From the NCBI RefSeq assembly GCF_046098205.1, contig NZ_JBJURJ010000003.1, forward strand, positions 248,001 to 312,000: a stretch of DNA of 64,000 bases, written 5' to 3'. The notes under the pieces are model-generated. The model was not told the origin of the DNA, made no database searches, and worked only from the letters and a program-made list of their open reading frames with translations. Source of the stretch: Paenibacillus_AR mesotrionivorans (GTDB taxonomy: Bacteria; Bacillota; Bacilli; Paenibacillales; NBRC-103111). This document shows, piece by piece, positions 16,491 through 25,602 of this stretch. The translations under genes were made by a program, and so were the position numbers. Within the stretch, counting starts at the first letter, position 1. Each line of letters opens with the position of its first letter.

Positions 16491-17210
16491 TTACCCTTTC
16501 TTGCGCCACAGGGAGGCCGACAGAAACGGCACGCCAAACAACCCCTCCGACGCATCACACTCCTTCATCTCCCGGAATTCCACAAGCTCGAAGGCTTCTC
16601 CCATAATCTCCAGCAGCTTTTCCTGGCTGTACGCCTGCCCGCCCTTCATGCTGCGCTCCCGGTATACCTCCCAATCCGAATGGTCCAAAGCTCCTCCTAT
16701 CTCCGCAAACCCCGGAGCAAAGCAGGTTAACCCGAAATACCCCTGCGGCTTGAGAGCCTGGCGGATCATCTCCACATACCCTACCCTCCGGTGCGGCCAC
16801 AGATGGTGAAGGCAGCCCGAATCGTAAACCAGATCATACGCCGACGGCTCCACCTGAAGCTCATATACCGACTTGCACTGGAACCCGATGCGGATGTCAC
16901 GCTCTGCCGCCCGCTCCTTGGCCCAGGCAATGGCCTCCTCCGATATATCCACAGCATCCACCTCATAACCATGGGCTGCCGCATAAATGGCATTCCGTCC
17001 GGGGCCGCAGCCCAGCTCCAGCATACGCCCGCCCTGCAACCGGCCGGATTCCACATACCCAACCAGATTTTCATCAGGCGCATCCACAAAAAAAGGCACC
17101 TTCTTCGTCCGGTCCTGATAAAACCGGTCCCAGAACGGTGCCGGCTCCCGCATCAGAGAATCCAGCATCAACAGCACATCTTCGGAATTACGAATCACTT
17201 CAATGGACAT
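16491..17210 (-). CDS. Class I SAM-dependent methyltransferase
   Basis: The 239-residue protein has motif I MLELGCGPGRNAIYAA (about 62-77), the acidic motif II DAVDIS, and motif IV DLVYDSGCLHHLWPHRR. This order is that of class I SAM methyltransferases of the Methyltransf_11/25 group, and the DSGCLHH wording resembles thiopurine- or tellurite-resistance-type members. The methyl acceptor is unknown. ATG at 17210 is chosen because AGGAGG lies 10 bases upstream; the longer frame would run through the preceding small gene. It follows that gene by 14 bases, so the two are probably co-transcribed. Confidence 0.85.
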   Translation of the reverse strand: MSIEVIRNSEDVLLMLDSLMREPAPFWDRFYQDRTKKVPFFVDAPDENLVGYVESGRLQGGRMLELGCGPGRNAIYAAAHGYEVDAVDISEEAIAWAKERAAERDIRIGFQCKSVYELQVEPSAYDLVYDSGCLHHLWPHRRVGYVEMIRQALKPQGYFGLTCFAPGFAEIGGALDHSDWEVYRERSMKGGQAYSQEKLLEIMGEAFELVEFREMKECDASEGLFGVPFLSASLWRKKG

Positions 17211-17224
17211 GTGCAAACTGCCTC

Positions 17225-17509
17225 CTACCTTACCAGCACGATAATAGAAAATAAAAGCATGATCAGCATCACCGTCATCAGGAAGATGCCGATAAAACGG
17301 ATGAATGCAGGCAAATGGCGCCAATCCACCTTTTGGAGCGGCCGTCCGCCTTCGATTCTTTGGGCATGTTCGAAATCTGTCCGAAATCCGGGCTCAGTCC
17401 CCAACCGCTCCGTGTCTCGGGTTTCATGAATATTCAAGCGCCATCCCCTCCGCTTCAAGTCCTGTCTCCAGGGATCCATGCACACTTCTATTTTACCACA
17501 TTCATCCAT
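17225..17509 (-). CDS. Small single-pass membrane protein, unknown function
   Basis: A 94-residue frame ending in a strong hydrophobic helix (about residues 67-93, FIRFIGIFLMTVMLIMLLFSII) after a charged, Arg/Glu-rich N-terminal half. It lies 14 bases upstream of the methyltransferase start and in the same direction, which supports it as a real gene. The start is unclear: no good ribosome-binding site precedes ATG 17509, and ATG 17479 (MDPWRQDLKRRGW) is an alternative. I do not recognise a family. Confidence 0.55.
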   Translation of the reverse strand: MDECGKIEVCMDPWRQDLKRRGWRLNIHETRDTERLGTEPGFRTDFEHAQRIEGGRPLQKVDWRHLPAFIRFIGIFLMTVMLIMLLFSIIVLVR

Positions 17510-17516
17510 CTATCAG

Positions 17517-17578
17517 AGAAAAAAAAGTGCCCCAATTGCTCTTAGGATCTGTAAAATCCTAACGAGCAACTGGAGCAC
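17517..17578 (-). terminator. Strong terminator after the 189-residue protein gene
   Basis: On the minus strand a long imperfect stem between 17578 and 17527 (GTGCTCCAGTTGCTC with GAGCAATTGGGGCAC, then AGGAT/ATCCT) is followed by about nine T. Confidence 0.85.
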
Positions 17579-17611
17579 CATGCGCCAGCAGGCAGCCAAA
17601 AACCTATACCC

Positions 17612-18181
17612 TTACAGAAGAGACGATTGACGGATATCCAACCGGGCGGCGACTCCCGCAGGATTGGCAGGGGTTCTCGCTCCTTCGAAGTTGAAGGCGA
17701 TAATCACCACATCATTCCGGCCCCTGCGCAGGAAGCTTCCAATGTTGAAGGTCCGCCCAGGGTTAAAGTTGGAGGTCTGATTGGTCGGCGCGTCATAAAC
17801 CAGCGGTACGCCGTTAATAATTACGGTGGCGTAGTTGTCCACGGCCAGAAACAGGGATGCGGACAGAATTCTTCTCCGTTGGGACAAGGTAAACCGGGTG
17901 GACACAATGGCATTTTCCCGGCTTAAATTCCCGGAATACCAGACGTAGCTGGCGTTGGTTACAGGAACCCAATCGGGATTACGGTCAATAACCGCCGCGT
18001 TGAACCAGGAGCTGTCCGTGCCTATGGATACGGTCCGCTGGGTAATCACCGGTGTGCGGGCCGTGTGGAATTTTTTCACTTGCTCCCGGTACATCTCCAT
18101 CAGCCGGCTTTTGGGCAAACCTGCGCTGCGGGGCCGACGGATGATTTTTTTGGCGATAGCGGTGCCAGGGCGTGCCTTCAT
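17612..18181 (-). CDS. Beta-rich protein of unknown function with a possible sugar-binding-like fold
   Basis: The 189-residue protein has a basic N-terminal tail (KKIIRRPRSAGLPKSR), then a beta-rich body with VSIGTDSSWFNAAVI, NASYVWYSGNLSREN, FLAVDNYATVIINGV and a C-terminal NDVVIIAFNFEGA. The DNY-x-x-x-x-NG turn and jelly-roll-like strand pattern recall galactose-binding or PA14-like sandwiches, but I cannot name the family. No signal peptide is seen. A coat or spore-surface role would be possible for such a basic, beta-rich protein; this is a guess. The ATG at 18181 is preferred to the upstream GTG because AGGAG is 8 bases before it. A strong terminator follows. Confidence 0.65.
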   Translation of the reverse strand: MKARPGTAIAKKIIRRPRSAGLPKSRLMEMYREQVKKFHTARTPVITQRTVSIGTDSSWFNAAVIDRNPDWVPVTNASYVWYSGNLSRENAIVSTRFTLSQRRRILSASLFLAVDNYATVIINGVPLVYDAPTNQTSNFNPGRTFNIGSFLRRGRNDVVIIAFNFEGARTPANPAGVAARLDIRQSSLL

Positions 18182-18254
18182 CTCAACCACTCCTATCAGT
18201 ATATGAATGCATTACATAGCATCATATGAACGATAGAAGCCGGAGGAGCGTGTG

Positions 18255-19352
18255 TCAGCCCGGATGCACCTCTTGAGCCTTCGCCTTTTTCCATTCCAGG
18301 AGATGGGTCAGGATAATCTTGAAAACAGCATAGACGGGTACGGCGAACAGCAAGCCCAAGGGTCCCATAAAGGATCCCGCCGCCAAAAGCAGCAGAATGA
18401 TGGTCAAGGGATGGATATTGAGCCCCTTGCCCACGATCAGCGGGGACAGCAGATTGCCTTCCAGCTGCTGGGCGATGACGGTCACGATCAGCACCTTGAC
18501 CGCAAGCGCCGGAGATTGGGCCAAGCCCACCAGCACAGCGGGAACCGCGGCCAGAATAGCCCCGATATACGGAATCACATTGGTCACCATGGAGATCAGG
18601 GCCAGAATAATGGCGAACTTCAGGCCGATAATCGAATAGCCGATCCACAGGAGGACACCCACGCATAATGCCACCGTAAATTGGCCGCGGATGAACAGCC
18701 CGATGGTTTTGTCCAGATCCTCCAGTAGACGGCGCATTGGCTCCCGCCGTTTCAACGAAACCAGACGGAGAAAACCCTCATACATCCTGTCCCCGTCCTT
18801 GAGGAAATAGAATAGCACAAAGGGCACCATTACCAGCACCAGCACAAGGTTCACCACCACCCCCAGAAAACGGGACAGATAGCCGCTGGTAAAATTAAGA
18901 ATGCCCATCCCGATTTCCGAAGCCCGGGCCGCCAGCTCATCAATATTGATGTTGGAGCTGGACAATAAGCTTGCAAACCGCTCCGATTGAATAAGCTCAT
19001 AGCTTCCCGTAACGGCACTCTGGATAAATCCCGGCAGGCTGGCCGTCAATTGGCCGAATTGCGCTTGAATTTTGGGTCCGATCGTCACCATCAGCAGTGT
19101 CAAAATCCCGATCAGAACCAAATAAACGGCAAGAATGGCAAGAACCTTGGGAACCTTGCGGGCTGTCAGCAGCCTTACGGGAGACCGCAGCAGAAAGAAC
19201 AGCAGGCCTGCGATAATCAGCGGTGTCAGCAGGGTTTGGATGATGGTAATCAAAGGACTGAGGAACACATAGTTGATTTGGGAGCCGACCCAGATCAACA
19301 GAAAACCCAGCAGGAGCCAAAGTCCCGCCCGAAACAGCTTATGGTCAGGCAT
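18255..19352 (-). CDS. AI-2E family transporter (PerM/YtvI-like permease)
   Basis: The protein of about 365 residues has the AI-2E/PerM layout: two N-terminal helices, a charged loop, a third helix, a long amphipathic segment (residues 95-170) and four or five C-terminal helices with the conserved GYSIIGLKFAIILALISMVTNVIPYIGAILAA-type region and a GPLGLLFAVPVYAV end. Members export diverse solutes; the substrate is not predictable. GGAG lies 12 bases before ATG 19352; a TTG at 19370 would add six residues. Confidence 0.88.
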   Translation of the reverse strand: MPDHKLFRAGLWLLLGFLLIWVGSQINYVFLSPLITIIQTLLTPLIIAGLLFFLLRSPVRLLTARKVPKVLAILAVYLVLIGILTLLMVTIGPKIQAQFGQLTASLPGFIQSAVTGSYELIQSERFASLLSSSNINIDELAARASEIGMGILNFTSGYLSRFLGVVVNLVLVLVMVPFVLFYFLKDGDRMYEGFLRLVSLKRREPMRRLLEDLDKTIGLFIRGQFTVALCVGVLLWIGYSIIGLKFAIILALISMVTNVIPYIGAILAAVPAVLVGLAQSPALAVKVLIVTVIAQQLEGNLLSPLIVGKGLNIHPLTIILLLLAAGSFMGPLGLLFAVPVYAVFKIILTHLLEWKKAKAQEVHPG

Positions 19353-19433
19353 ACAGTCAAGGTTCTCCAATCATTTTTTTGGGAAATACGCAATGCTTGT
19401 ACTATTGTACGTCTATCCCGGGGAAAAGGATTC

Positions 19434-19463
19434 AAAAAAAGGAACAACCATTTCGGTTGTCCC
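19434..19463 (-). terminator. Terminator after the Fe-S flavoenzyme gene
   Basis: On the minus strand GGGACAACC and GGTTGTTCC flank the loop GAAAT and are followed by seven T (plus-strand A-run 19434-19440). Confidence 0.85.
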
Positions 19464-19484
19464 TTGTTATGGCAATGTAAAGCA

Positions 19485-21422
19485 CTAGATGGCACGTGCC
19501 ACTTCGTTGGCTTCGGCTACCGCGTTTAAGGCCCTGCGGGCACGGACGGCGTCACCGATGGCATGGCAGGGAATCCCGTTGGTTTCACAATAAGAGAGGA
19601 TTTCTCCGAAATTCCGCGATCTGGCGCCGATGGCCACCACAACCGTATCGCAGGGGTACTCTGCCAGCTGACCCTTGCTTTCAATAACAATCGCATCCTC
19701 CCGGATCTCCACACACTTGGCCTCGGTCAGAATAGCGGCTCCGGAGGCGTGCAGGCTCTCCATGACACAAATGGACCGCAGCTGTCCCAGATCCTTGGCC
19801 ACCTGCTCCTGCATTTCGACTACGGTCACGGAGGAGGCGGAGCCGTGCACGTATTCCGCTACCTCCAAACCAACCAGACCACCGCCGATGATTACCACCC
19901 TGCCGGATACGGCGGTTTTTCCTGCCAGCACCTCATGGGAATTGGTCACATGCGGAAGCTGTCCGCCGGGAACTCTCAGCTGCATCGGCTCCGCGCCAAC
20001 AGCAATGATCACCTCATCAGGCTGCAGCCCGGCGATCAGCTCCGGAGTAACCGGCGTGCCCAGCCGGACCTCGATCCCTTCCCGTACCGCCTGCCGTCCC
20101 ATAGCCAAAGCCGCTTCCTTCATCTCTTCCTTCCGCGGCGCTTCACCTGCCAGGGCGAATTGTCCGCCCAATTCCTGCGACGCCTCGCAGACGATGGGAT
20201 GGTGGCCTCTTTTCTTCAGTACCATCGCCGCCTCCAGACCCGCAATGCCTCCTCCGGCTACCAGCACCCGCTTGGCCCGGGCTGCCGGGACCAGCTTGTA
20301 TTCCGCTTCCTTGCCCAACGCCGGATTCCGCAAGCAGGTGATGTACGGCACTTCCGTAGACACAAACCCGTCGTAGCATCCCTGGTTGCAGCCCACACAC
20401 CGGATGATACTGGCCGCATCCCCCGCCATCGCCTTGTTGCAGAAGTCGGGGTCCGCCAGCTGCGCCCGGCCGATGACTACCATATCCGCCTTATCGCCGG
20501 CCAGAATCTCCTCCGCTTGGGCAGGATCGTTGATCCGGCCTACAGCCACGGTGAGCATCCCCGTTTCCTTGCGGATCCGGGCGGCGTTCTCCACGTTGAA
20601 GCCGCGGGGCAGGTCGATGGGAGGCACTTCATAGATAATGGCCGATGACGAAAAATTACCCCGGGATACATCCAGCACATCCACACCTGCCGCCCCGGCC
20701 ATGCTGCAGAAGCGGATCACCTCTTCGATGGTGAGGCCACCCTCCAGATAATCGTCATGGGCATCCACCCGCATAAACAACGGCATCCCTTCGGGAATAT
20801 TCCGCCGGATGGCACCGATGCACTCCAGCAGGAACCGCGCACGGTTTTCCAGACTTCCGCCATATTCATCCGTCCGGCGGTTGAAGAAGGGGCTCAGGAA
20901 GGAATGGGGCGTATAGTTATGCCCGGCATGGAACTCGATGGCATCGAAGCCCGCCTCTACGGCCCGTCTGGCACTTTCGCCGAAGGCCTCCACCGCCTCC
21001 CGGATAGCGTCCAGGTCCATACCGGGTATGGTGTATTCCGTCCCCGGCACAGGCACAGGGCTCGGAATCATGATCGTCTGTTCCGGATCACTGCCTACCG
21101 CCATTCCACCCAGCCAAAGCTGCACACCCGCTTTTCCGCCTGCCTCATGAATGGCATCCGTCAGCTTCTTCAGACCGGGAATGTACTTGTCCTCGGAGAT
21201 GGCCAGGAACTTCTTCGGAGACGCCTTTGCGGATACGGAGCAAACCTCCGAAAAATTCAAGCCACAGCCGCCCTCCGCCCGGGCTACATGATAATCAATC
21301 ACCTGCTGGGTCACAAACTTGTCCTCGGTGGCCATTTTGGTGCCCATCGCCGGAAACATTACTCTATTCTTCAATTCCAACTCTCTTATCCGGATGGGGC
21401 TAAAAAGTGTATTGTACGCCAT
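19485..21422 (-). CDS. NADH:flavin oxidoreductase, 2,4-dienoyl-CoA reductase type (FMN, 4Fe-4S, FAD)
   Basis: The 645-residue enzyme combines an Old Yellow Enzyme barrel (1-330; FHAGHNYTPHSFLSP and FFNRRTDEYGGSLENR are the substrate/FMN signatures), a 4Fe-4S cluster region (CVGCNQGC and a fourth Cys in ITCLRNP), and an FAD/NAD half (VLVAGGGIAGLEAAM and VVIIGGGLVGLEVAE). This is the FadH/BaiCD architecture that reduces C=C bonds of enoyl-CoAs or enoates. A TetR gene lies 182 bases upstream in the same direction and may control it. Confidence 0.9.
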   Translation of the reverse strand: MAYNTLFSPIRIRELELKNRVMFPAMGTKMATEDKFVTQQVIDYHVARAEGGCGLNFSEVCSVSAKASPKKFLAISEDKYIPGLKKLTDAIHEAGGKAGVQLWLGGMAVGSDPEQTIMIPSPVPVPGTEYTIPGMDLDAIREAVEAFGESARRAVEAGFDAIEFHAGHNYTPHSFLSPFFNRRTDEYGGSLENRARFLLECIGAIRRNIPEGMPLFMRVDAHDDYLEGGLTIEEVIRFCSMAGAAGVDVLDVSRGNFSSSAIIYEVPPIDLPRGFNVENAARIRKETGMLTVAVGRINDPAQAEEILAGDKADMVVIGRAQLADPDFCNKAMAGDAASIIRCVGCNQGCYDGFVSTEVPYITCLRNPALGKEAEYKLVPAARAKRVLVAGGGIAGLEAAMVLKKRGHHPIVCEASQELGGQFALAGEAPRKEEMKEAALAMGRQAVREGIEVRLGTPVTPELIAGLQPDEVIIAVGAEPMQLRVPGGQLPHVTNSHEVLAGKTAVSGRVVIIGGGLVGLEVAEYVHGSASSVTVVEMQEQVAKDLGQLRSICVMESLHASGAAILTEAKCVEIREDAIVIESKGQLAEYPCDTVVVAIGARSRNFGEILSYCETNGIPCHAIGDAVRARRALNAVAEANEVARAI

Positions 21423-21587
21423 TGTCCATCGTCCTCCTCGTATGTTGTGTCTGTATAAATGCGGACTATGTTACGTTTTTCACAATCCAATGCAGGGTTG
21501 GCTGTCCGCTAGTTGATATCTCCACTATATCGGTGCGGATTCGTTAAATCAATATGTTTAAAACACTTTGTTTGAACATTTTGCAAA

Positions 21588-21623
21588 AAAAGAGCCAAGG
21601 TGCATCACCCGGATCTCAGCACC
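21588..21623 (-). terminator. Possible terminator overlapping the end of tetR
   Basis: On the minus strand AAGGTGC and GCACCTT pair across the stop codon region and are followed after GGCTC by seven T. It could reduce read-through into the reductase gene. Confidence 0.5.
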
Positions 21624-22189
21624 TTGACCAGCAGCTTCAGATAAGTAAGCCGGTCCTCTTTTTCTCCCAGCAGGGTTTCCTTGAAAACAACAGAGCTCTC
21701 ATCCTCCGTGGGATAGTTGACGGCCGACATGAAGATCATGTACTTGCGGGTTTGCTCCGCCTCACTTCCGGGAATAAGGTCCTGCAGCAGCTTGCCGAGC
21801 CGTTCACCCAGCTCCTGGGACATGGCGACAATCCTGCGGGAGGTTTCATCCTCCCCCGCCAGTCTCACAGAGTCCCGCAGGATCACCATATTGCCGGGAA
21901 AGCGCAGGGAATACTCCATAATCTCATTGGCGGCCAGCACCAGCTTCTCCTCCGGCCCATATTCCTCCTGCTCCAGGATATCGAATACGGTCCGGGTGTT
22001 GGCCATATAAAATTCCTTCACCATCCGTACCATTTCTTCCTTCGTCCGGAAGTAGTAGTTGATGGCGCTGACATTCACATTGGCTTCCTTGGCGATGGCC
22101 CGGATGGAGATGTCGCAGGTTTTGTTGATGCCCATCAGATACTGCGCCCGGTCCAGAATCCGTTCCTCGATGCTCTTCAGTTCTCTCAT
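21605..22189 (-). CDS. TetR family transcriptional regulator
   Basis: The 194-residue protein has an N-terminal TetR helix-turn-helix (about residues 5-50: DISIRAIAKEANVNVSAINYYFRTKEEM), followed by a variable all-helical ligand domain. The ATG at 22189 is taken because GAGGTGG precedes it, in place of an ATG four codons upstream. It lies upstream of and in the same direction as the Fe-S flavoenzyme gene, which it probably regulates. I see no clear operator palindrome. Confidence 0.85.
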   Translation of the reverse strand: MRELKSIEERILDRAQYLMGINKTCDISIRAIAKEANVNVSAINYYFRTKEEMVRMVKEFYMANTRTVFDILEQEEYGPEEKLVLAANEIMEYSLRFPGNMVILRDSVRLAGEDETSRRIVAMSQELGERLGKLLQDLIPGSEAEQTRKYMIFMSAVNYPTEDESSVVFKETLLGEKEDRLTYLKLLVKVLRSG

Positions 22190-22276
22190 GGCCCACCTCA
22201 TAAATGGTTACGTCTGCTCCATATTATAAGGAGAATCGGCGGTTTTCACAATGGAGGGCCTTAGCGGCGGCACACC

Positions 22277-23461
22277 CTAGTCGCAATGAACCTCTACCCA
22301 GCCTCCCGCCCGGTGGCTGGCCAGCACCGCATCTGTAATGCACATACTCCGGTGGCCGTCGGCGAAGGTGGCGAAATCCCCTTTGTCCTGAAGCGGGTCC
22401 TTCCCCTCCCGGATAAAGGAGTAGAAGTGAAACATCATATTCCGCAGGGAATCCGGCCAGCCTTCGTTATGCCCGCCGGGATAATGGGGAGCGGACAAGG
22501 CCTCCGGGGCGAACAGCGCCGGGTCGGACAGGAGAATTTCATTGGGGCGGTCCCGGTGGCCCACCCACAGCTTCTCCGGCTCCTCCTGGTTCCAGAAGGC
22601 GGACTTCAGGCTGCCCGCCAGCTCGAAGGTCAGGCGGTTTTTGCGGCCGGCGCTGACCTGGGAGACGGTAAAGGCGCCTTTGCCGCCACCGTCAAACTGC
22701 AGCAGAACAGAGGCATAATCCTCGGTGGACACCGCCACCGGCTCACCCGCCTCCTCCGCCTCCGGCGTGTCCTCCCCCGCAGCGGCCTGCCGTTCATAGG
22801 TGTCCTTCTTTTGGGCAGGTTTGATCCGGACCGGGAGCACCGTCGCCAGGTCCGCGCATACCCGGGTGATCTTCTGGCCGGTTACATATTGCACGGTATC
22901 GCACCAATGGGACCCGATATCCGCCACTGCCCGGGATTCCCCGCCGACGGCCGGATCCAGCCGCCAGTTGTAATCCGTCTCCAGCAGGAGCCAATCCTGC
23001 AGATAGCTGCCGTGCAGCAGATGGACCTTCCCCAAATCGCCATTTTGGACCATATAGGCCAGCTGTTTAATAATCGGATATTGCCGGTAGTTGAAATTAA
23101 CGCCGTGCACCACCTTATTCTCCCGGGCCAGCCGCAGCAGCTCCCGGGTTTCCTGGGTGGATATGGCCAAGGGCTTTTCTGACAGAATATGCTTCCCGGC
23201 AAGGATCACTTCGCGGTTAATGGGAAAATGCAGATGATTGGGCGTACAGTTGTGGACCACCTGAATCTCCCGGTCCTGGAGCATCTCCTCGTAGTGCGTG
23301 TACCAGCGGGGAATGCCCAGCTCTCTGGCATGGACCTCCGCCGACTTGGCGTCGGGCTCCACCAGAGCGGCCACCTCGACAAAGCCCAGCCTGCGGACAG
23401 CCTCAATGTGGGCAAGACCAACGAACCCGGTGCCGATTATACAGGCTTTAATAGGTTTCAT
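22277..23461 (-). CDS. Gfo/Idh/MocA family NAD(P)-dependent sugar oxidoreductase
   Basis: The 394-residue protein has the Rossmann motif CIIGTGFVGLAHIEAV, the EKP catalytic lysine segment HILSEKPLA (about 95-103), and a C-terminal substrate domain with DIGSHWCDTVQYV carrying the conserved Asp/His. Family members oxidise or reduce sugars, inositols and their derivatives. AAGGAGG is 9 bases before the ATG. It is third in an operon with a DUF4177-like gene and rbsD, so its substrate is probably a sugar handled by that mutarotase. An acidic insert (EDTPEAEEAGEP) near residue 240 is unusual. Confidence 0.9.
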   Translation of the reverse strand: MKPIKACIIGTGFVGLAHIEAVRRLGFVEVAALVEPDAKSAEVHARELGIPRWYTHYEEMLQDREIQVVHNCTPNHLHFPINREVILAGKHILSEKPLAISTQETRELLRLARENKVVHGVNFNYRQYPIIKQLAYMVQNGDLGKVHLLHGSYLQDWLLLETDYNWRLDPAVGGESRAVADIGSHWCDTVQYVTGQKITRVCADLATVLPVRIKPAQKKDTYERQAAAGEDTPEAEEAGEPVAVSTEDYASVLLQFDGGGKGAFTVSQVSAGRKNRLTFELAGSLKSAFWNQEEPEKLWVGHRDRPNEILLSDPALFAPEALSAPHYPGGHNEGWPDSLRNMMFHFYSFIREGKDPLQDKGDFATFADGHRSMCITDAVLASHRAGGWVEVHCD

Positions 23462-23530
23462 ACCAAAAAGCCTCCTTGTGGCAAGATAGGAATCTTTACC
23501 CCAAAAAGGCTCCAGTGGAATCTCGGTGAC

Positions 23531-23917
23531 TCAGCCGGACACAATGATCATATTAGCGTAGGGAGTTGCGTCTCCTGTTTTGATGACGGCGCGGGATTCC
23601 GGGGCGATCTGCTTGAACTCCAGATGTGGCACGACCCGGAGATGTACATGGGGAAACCGTTCCTTAAGCTCCCGGTAACGCTCAGGACTGGCCCCGGTCA
23701 TTTCCTCCGCAATTATGACGGTGTCGATGATGAACTCCCCGTCGATGGCTGCCAGCACATCCATAACCGTGGGAATGCCGGCTACGAGTCCTAAGTCAAT
23801 CCGTTCCACACCCAGAGGCACCGGAAAACCCCGGTCGGCGATGGTCATCAGATCCGTATGCCCGGTTTCGGCCAACAGCCGGCTGAGGCCGGGATGAAGA
23901 ATGCCGCTTTTTTTCAT
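23531..23917 (-). CDS. rbsD: D-ribose pyranase / sugar mutarotase RbsD
   Basis: The 128-residue protein follows RbsD closely: MKKSGILHPGLSRLLAETGHTD at the start, the IADRGFPVP motif with catalytic-site Asp, GVERIDLGLVAG, and a C-terminal KTGDATPYANMII. RbsD interconverts the pyranose forms of ribose and related aldoses so that kinases or dehydrogenases get the right ring form. No ribose transporter or kinase lies here; instead the gene overlaps the DUF4177-like gene by ATGA and precedes a Gfo/Idh/MocA gene, with a LacI-type operator before the operon, so it may serve another sugar. Confidence 0.9.
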   Translation of the reverse strand: MKKSGILHPGLSRLLAETGHTDLMTIADRGFPVPLGVERIDLGLVAGIPTVMDVLAAIDGEFIIDTVIIAEEMTGASPERYRELKERFPHVHLRVVPHLEFKQIAPESRAVIKTGDATPYANMIIVSG

Positions 23918-24123
23918 ACTTCCTGCCCCTCCTTCAGGACCCGGGACCGCTGCTCCAGAGTAATGCTTTCACTGACCGTTGGGGCCGGGCGTTTGTAGTA
24001 GAACCGGTTTGCCTTCCCGTCAGGCACAGGCACAACAGACACCAGCTCCCAGCCCTCCTGACCCAGCCTTGTCAGTTCGTCTTCGGTGTGGGAAACGAGG
24101 TACTCCCATTTGGTACGTTTCAT
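23914..24123 (-). CDS. Small DUF4177-like protein
   Basis: A 69-residue cytoplasmic protein with KWEYLVSH and LTRLGQEGWELVSVVP, the Trp-Glu-Tyr and Leu-Gly-x-Glu-Gly-Trp-Glu-Leu pattern of the DUF4177 family, whose function is unknown. It has an acidic C-terminal tail. It is the first gene of the rbsD operon, overlaps rbsD by four bases, and has a LacI-type operator 33 bases upstream of its ATG. Confidence 0.8.
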   Translation of the reverse strand: MKRTKWEYLVSHTEDELTRLGQEGWELVSVVPVPDGKANRFYYKRPAPTVSESITLEQRSRVLKEGQEV

Positions 24124-24155
24124 GCTGCTCCTCCTTTATGCTATCTTTGTGGTTG

Positions 24156-24171
24156 GGGTTATCGGTAACCC
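24156..24171. promoter_or_regulatory. LacI-type operator before the rbsD operon (site 2)
   Basis: GGGTTATCGGTAACCC is a near-perfect palindrome (one central mismatch pair), 33 bases upstream of the DUF4177-like gene. It shares the core GTTATCGRTAAC with sites at 16418, 52593 and 57705. Confidence 0.75.
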
Positions 24172-24420
24172 TAAAGGTAGCACCCGGAGCTTTGTTTTGT
24201 CAATTCCCCCTTCCCATACCCTGTTTCGCTCCCTTATGGTCCATTATCCCTTTGACTCAGGAGCTCCATCAATTGGGTCTCGAAAAAAAATACAGCTGCT
24301 CCGCCCCGGACAAGCCGGTTACTGGCGGAACAGCCGTATGGAATGGCAGAAAGGAGTTAAGGAATGAAATTACTGACTTACGAAATGGAATTGCTGAATG
24401 CACGCAGATGCTGGCCCTTA

Positions 24421-25602
24421 TTATTGAACCTGAGCCAAAATCTCAATGCCTTGTTTGATCTGCTCGTCCGACGGTGTGGAATAGTTGAGACGGAACGCGT
24501 TGCAGGGTTCATCCTCCCGGATCAGGAAGGCATTGCCCGGTACTACGGCTACTCCTTGGGCGGCAGCCTTCTTGCAGTAGTCGATCATGGAGATTTCCTT
24601 CGGCAGGGTGCACCACAGGAACAGCCCGCCCTCAGGCACGGTATAGGTGATGGCCGGGTTAAAATGCTTCTTGATGCTGTCCAGCATCAAGCCGCTTTTG
24701 CGCCGGTACACGTCACGGATGAGGGAGATATGGCCGTCGTAGTCATATTCTGTGAGGAACTTGTAGGCCAACAGCTGCGGCAGCATGGCCGTATGAACAT
24801 CCTCACCCTGCTTGGCCACCACCATTTTGTTCATGATGGCGTTGGGGGCCAGCACAAAGCCTACCCGCAGACCTGCGGAGAGGATTTTGGAGAAGGAGCC
24901 GACGTAAATGACCAGGCCGTCCTCGTCCATGGATTTCAGGGTAGGCAGATCCTCGCCCCGGAAGCGAAGCTCTCCGTAGGGGTTGTCCTCCAGAATCATC
25001 ACGCCATATTCCTTGGCCAGCGCGTAGATGGCCTTGCGTTTTTCCAGACTGGTTGTGATGCCTGTAGGGTTCTGGAAGCTCGGGATCAAATAGAGCATCT
25101 TCACGTTGGGCTCTGTCTTCAGGGCATGCTCCAGCGCCTCGAGGTTGAGGCCGTCCTCCTCCATCGGCACACCGGCCAGCCGGGCGCCCAGGGAGCGGAA
25201 GCTGTTCAGCGCACCGATGAAGCTGGGGCTTTCGCAGATGATGGTGTCCCCTTCATTGCACAGCACCTTGCAGGCCAGCTCGATGCCCTGCTGGGCACCG
25301 GACACCACGAACAGGCTGTCGGACTCCCGCTCCGGCCCCATACTTGCGGCGAAGCGTTGGCGGATCACCTGCCGCAGCGGGGTATAGCCTTCGGACAGGC
25401 CGTATTGCAGGGCGGCGACAGGGTCCTTTTCCAGAATGGCCTGGGTAAAGGAGCGGATGGCTTCTACCGGGAAGGTCTCCGCTGCCGGATTGCCCGCGGA
25501 GAAGGGAATGATGCCCTTACCCTCGCTGGCCTTGAGGATCTCCCGGATGATGGAAGGCTGCAGACCCGAGATGCGGTTAGAAAAGGAATATTCCATGGAC
25601 AA
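24421..25602 (-). CDS. PLP-dependent aminotransferase (class I/II, LysN/2-aminoadipate transaminase-like)
   Basis: The 393-residue fold-type I aminotransferase has the PLP lysine in YVGSFSKILSAGLRVGF, the EDNPYGELRF aspartate region, and NPTGITT. It is a free-standing enzyme in the group related to MocR-type and 2-aminoadipate aminotransferases, which transaminate bulky or aromatic amino acids; exact substrate unknown. The reading frame begins at TTG 25602 with AAGGAGG five bases before it; an ATG two codons later (25596) is an equally possible start. It stands alone between a gap with an operator and a repeat-rich gap. Confidence 0.88.
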   Translation of the reverse strand: MSMEYSFSNRISGLQPSIIREILKASEGKGIIPFSAGNPAAETFPVEAIRSFTQAILEKDPVAALQYGLSEGYTPLRQVIRQRFAASMGPERESDSLFVVSGAQQGIELACKVLCNEGDTIICESPSFIGALNSFRSLGARLAGVPMEEDGLNLEALEHALKTEPNVKMLYLIPSFQNPTGITTSLEKRKAIYALAKEYGVMILEDNPYGELRFRGEDLPTLKSMDEDGLVIYVGSFSKILSAGLRVGFVLAPNAIMNKMVVAKQGEDVHTAMLPQLLAYKFLTEYDYDGHISLIRDVYRRKSGLMLDSIKKHFNPAITYTVPEGGLFLWCTLPKEISMIDYCKKAAAQGVAVVPGNAFLIREDEPCNAFRLNYSTPSDEQIKQGIEILAQVQ

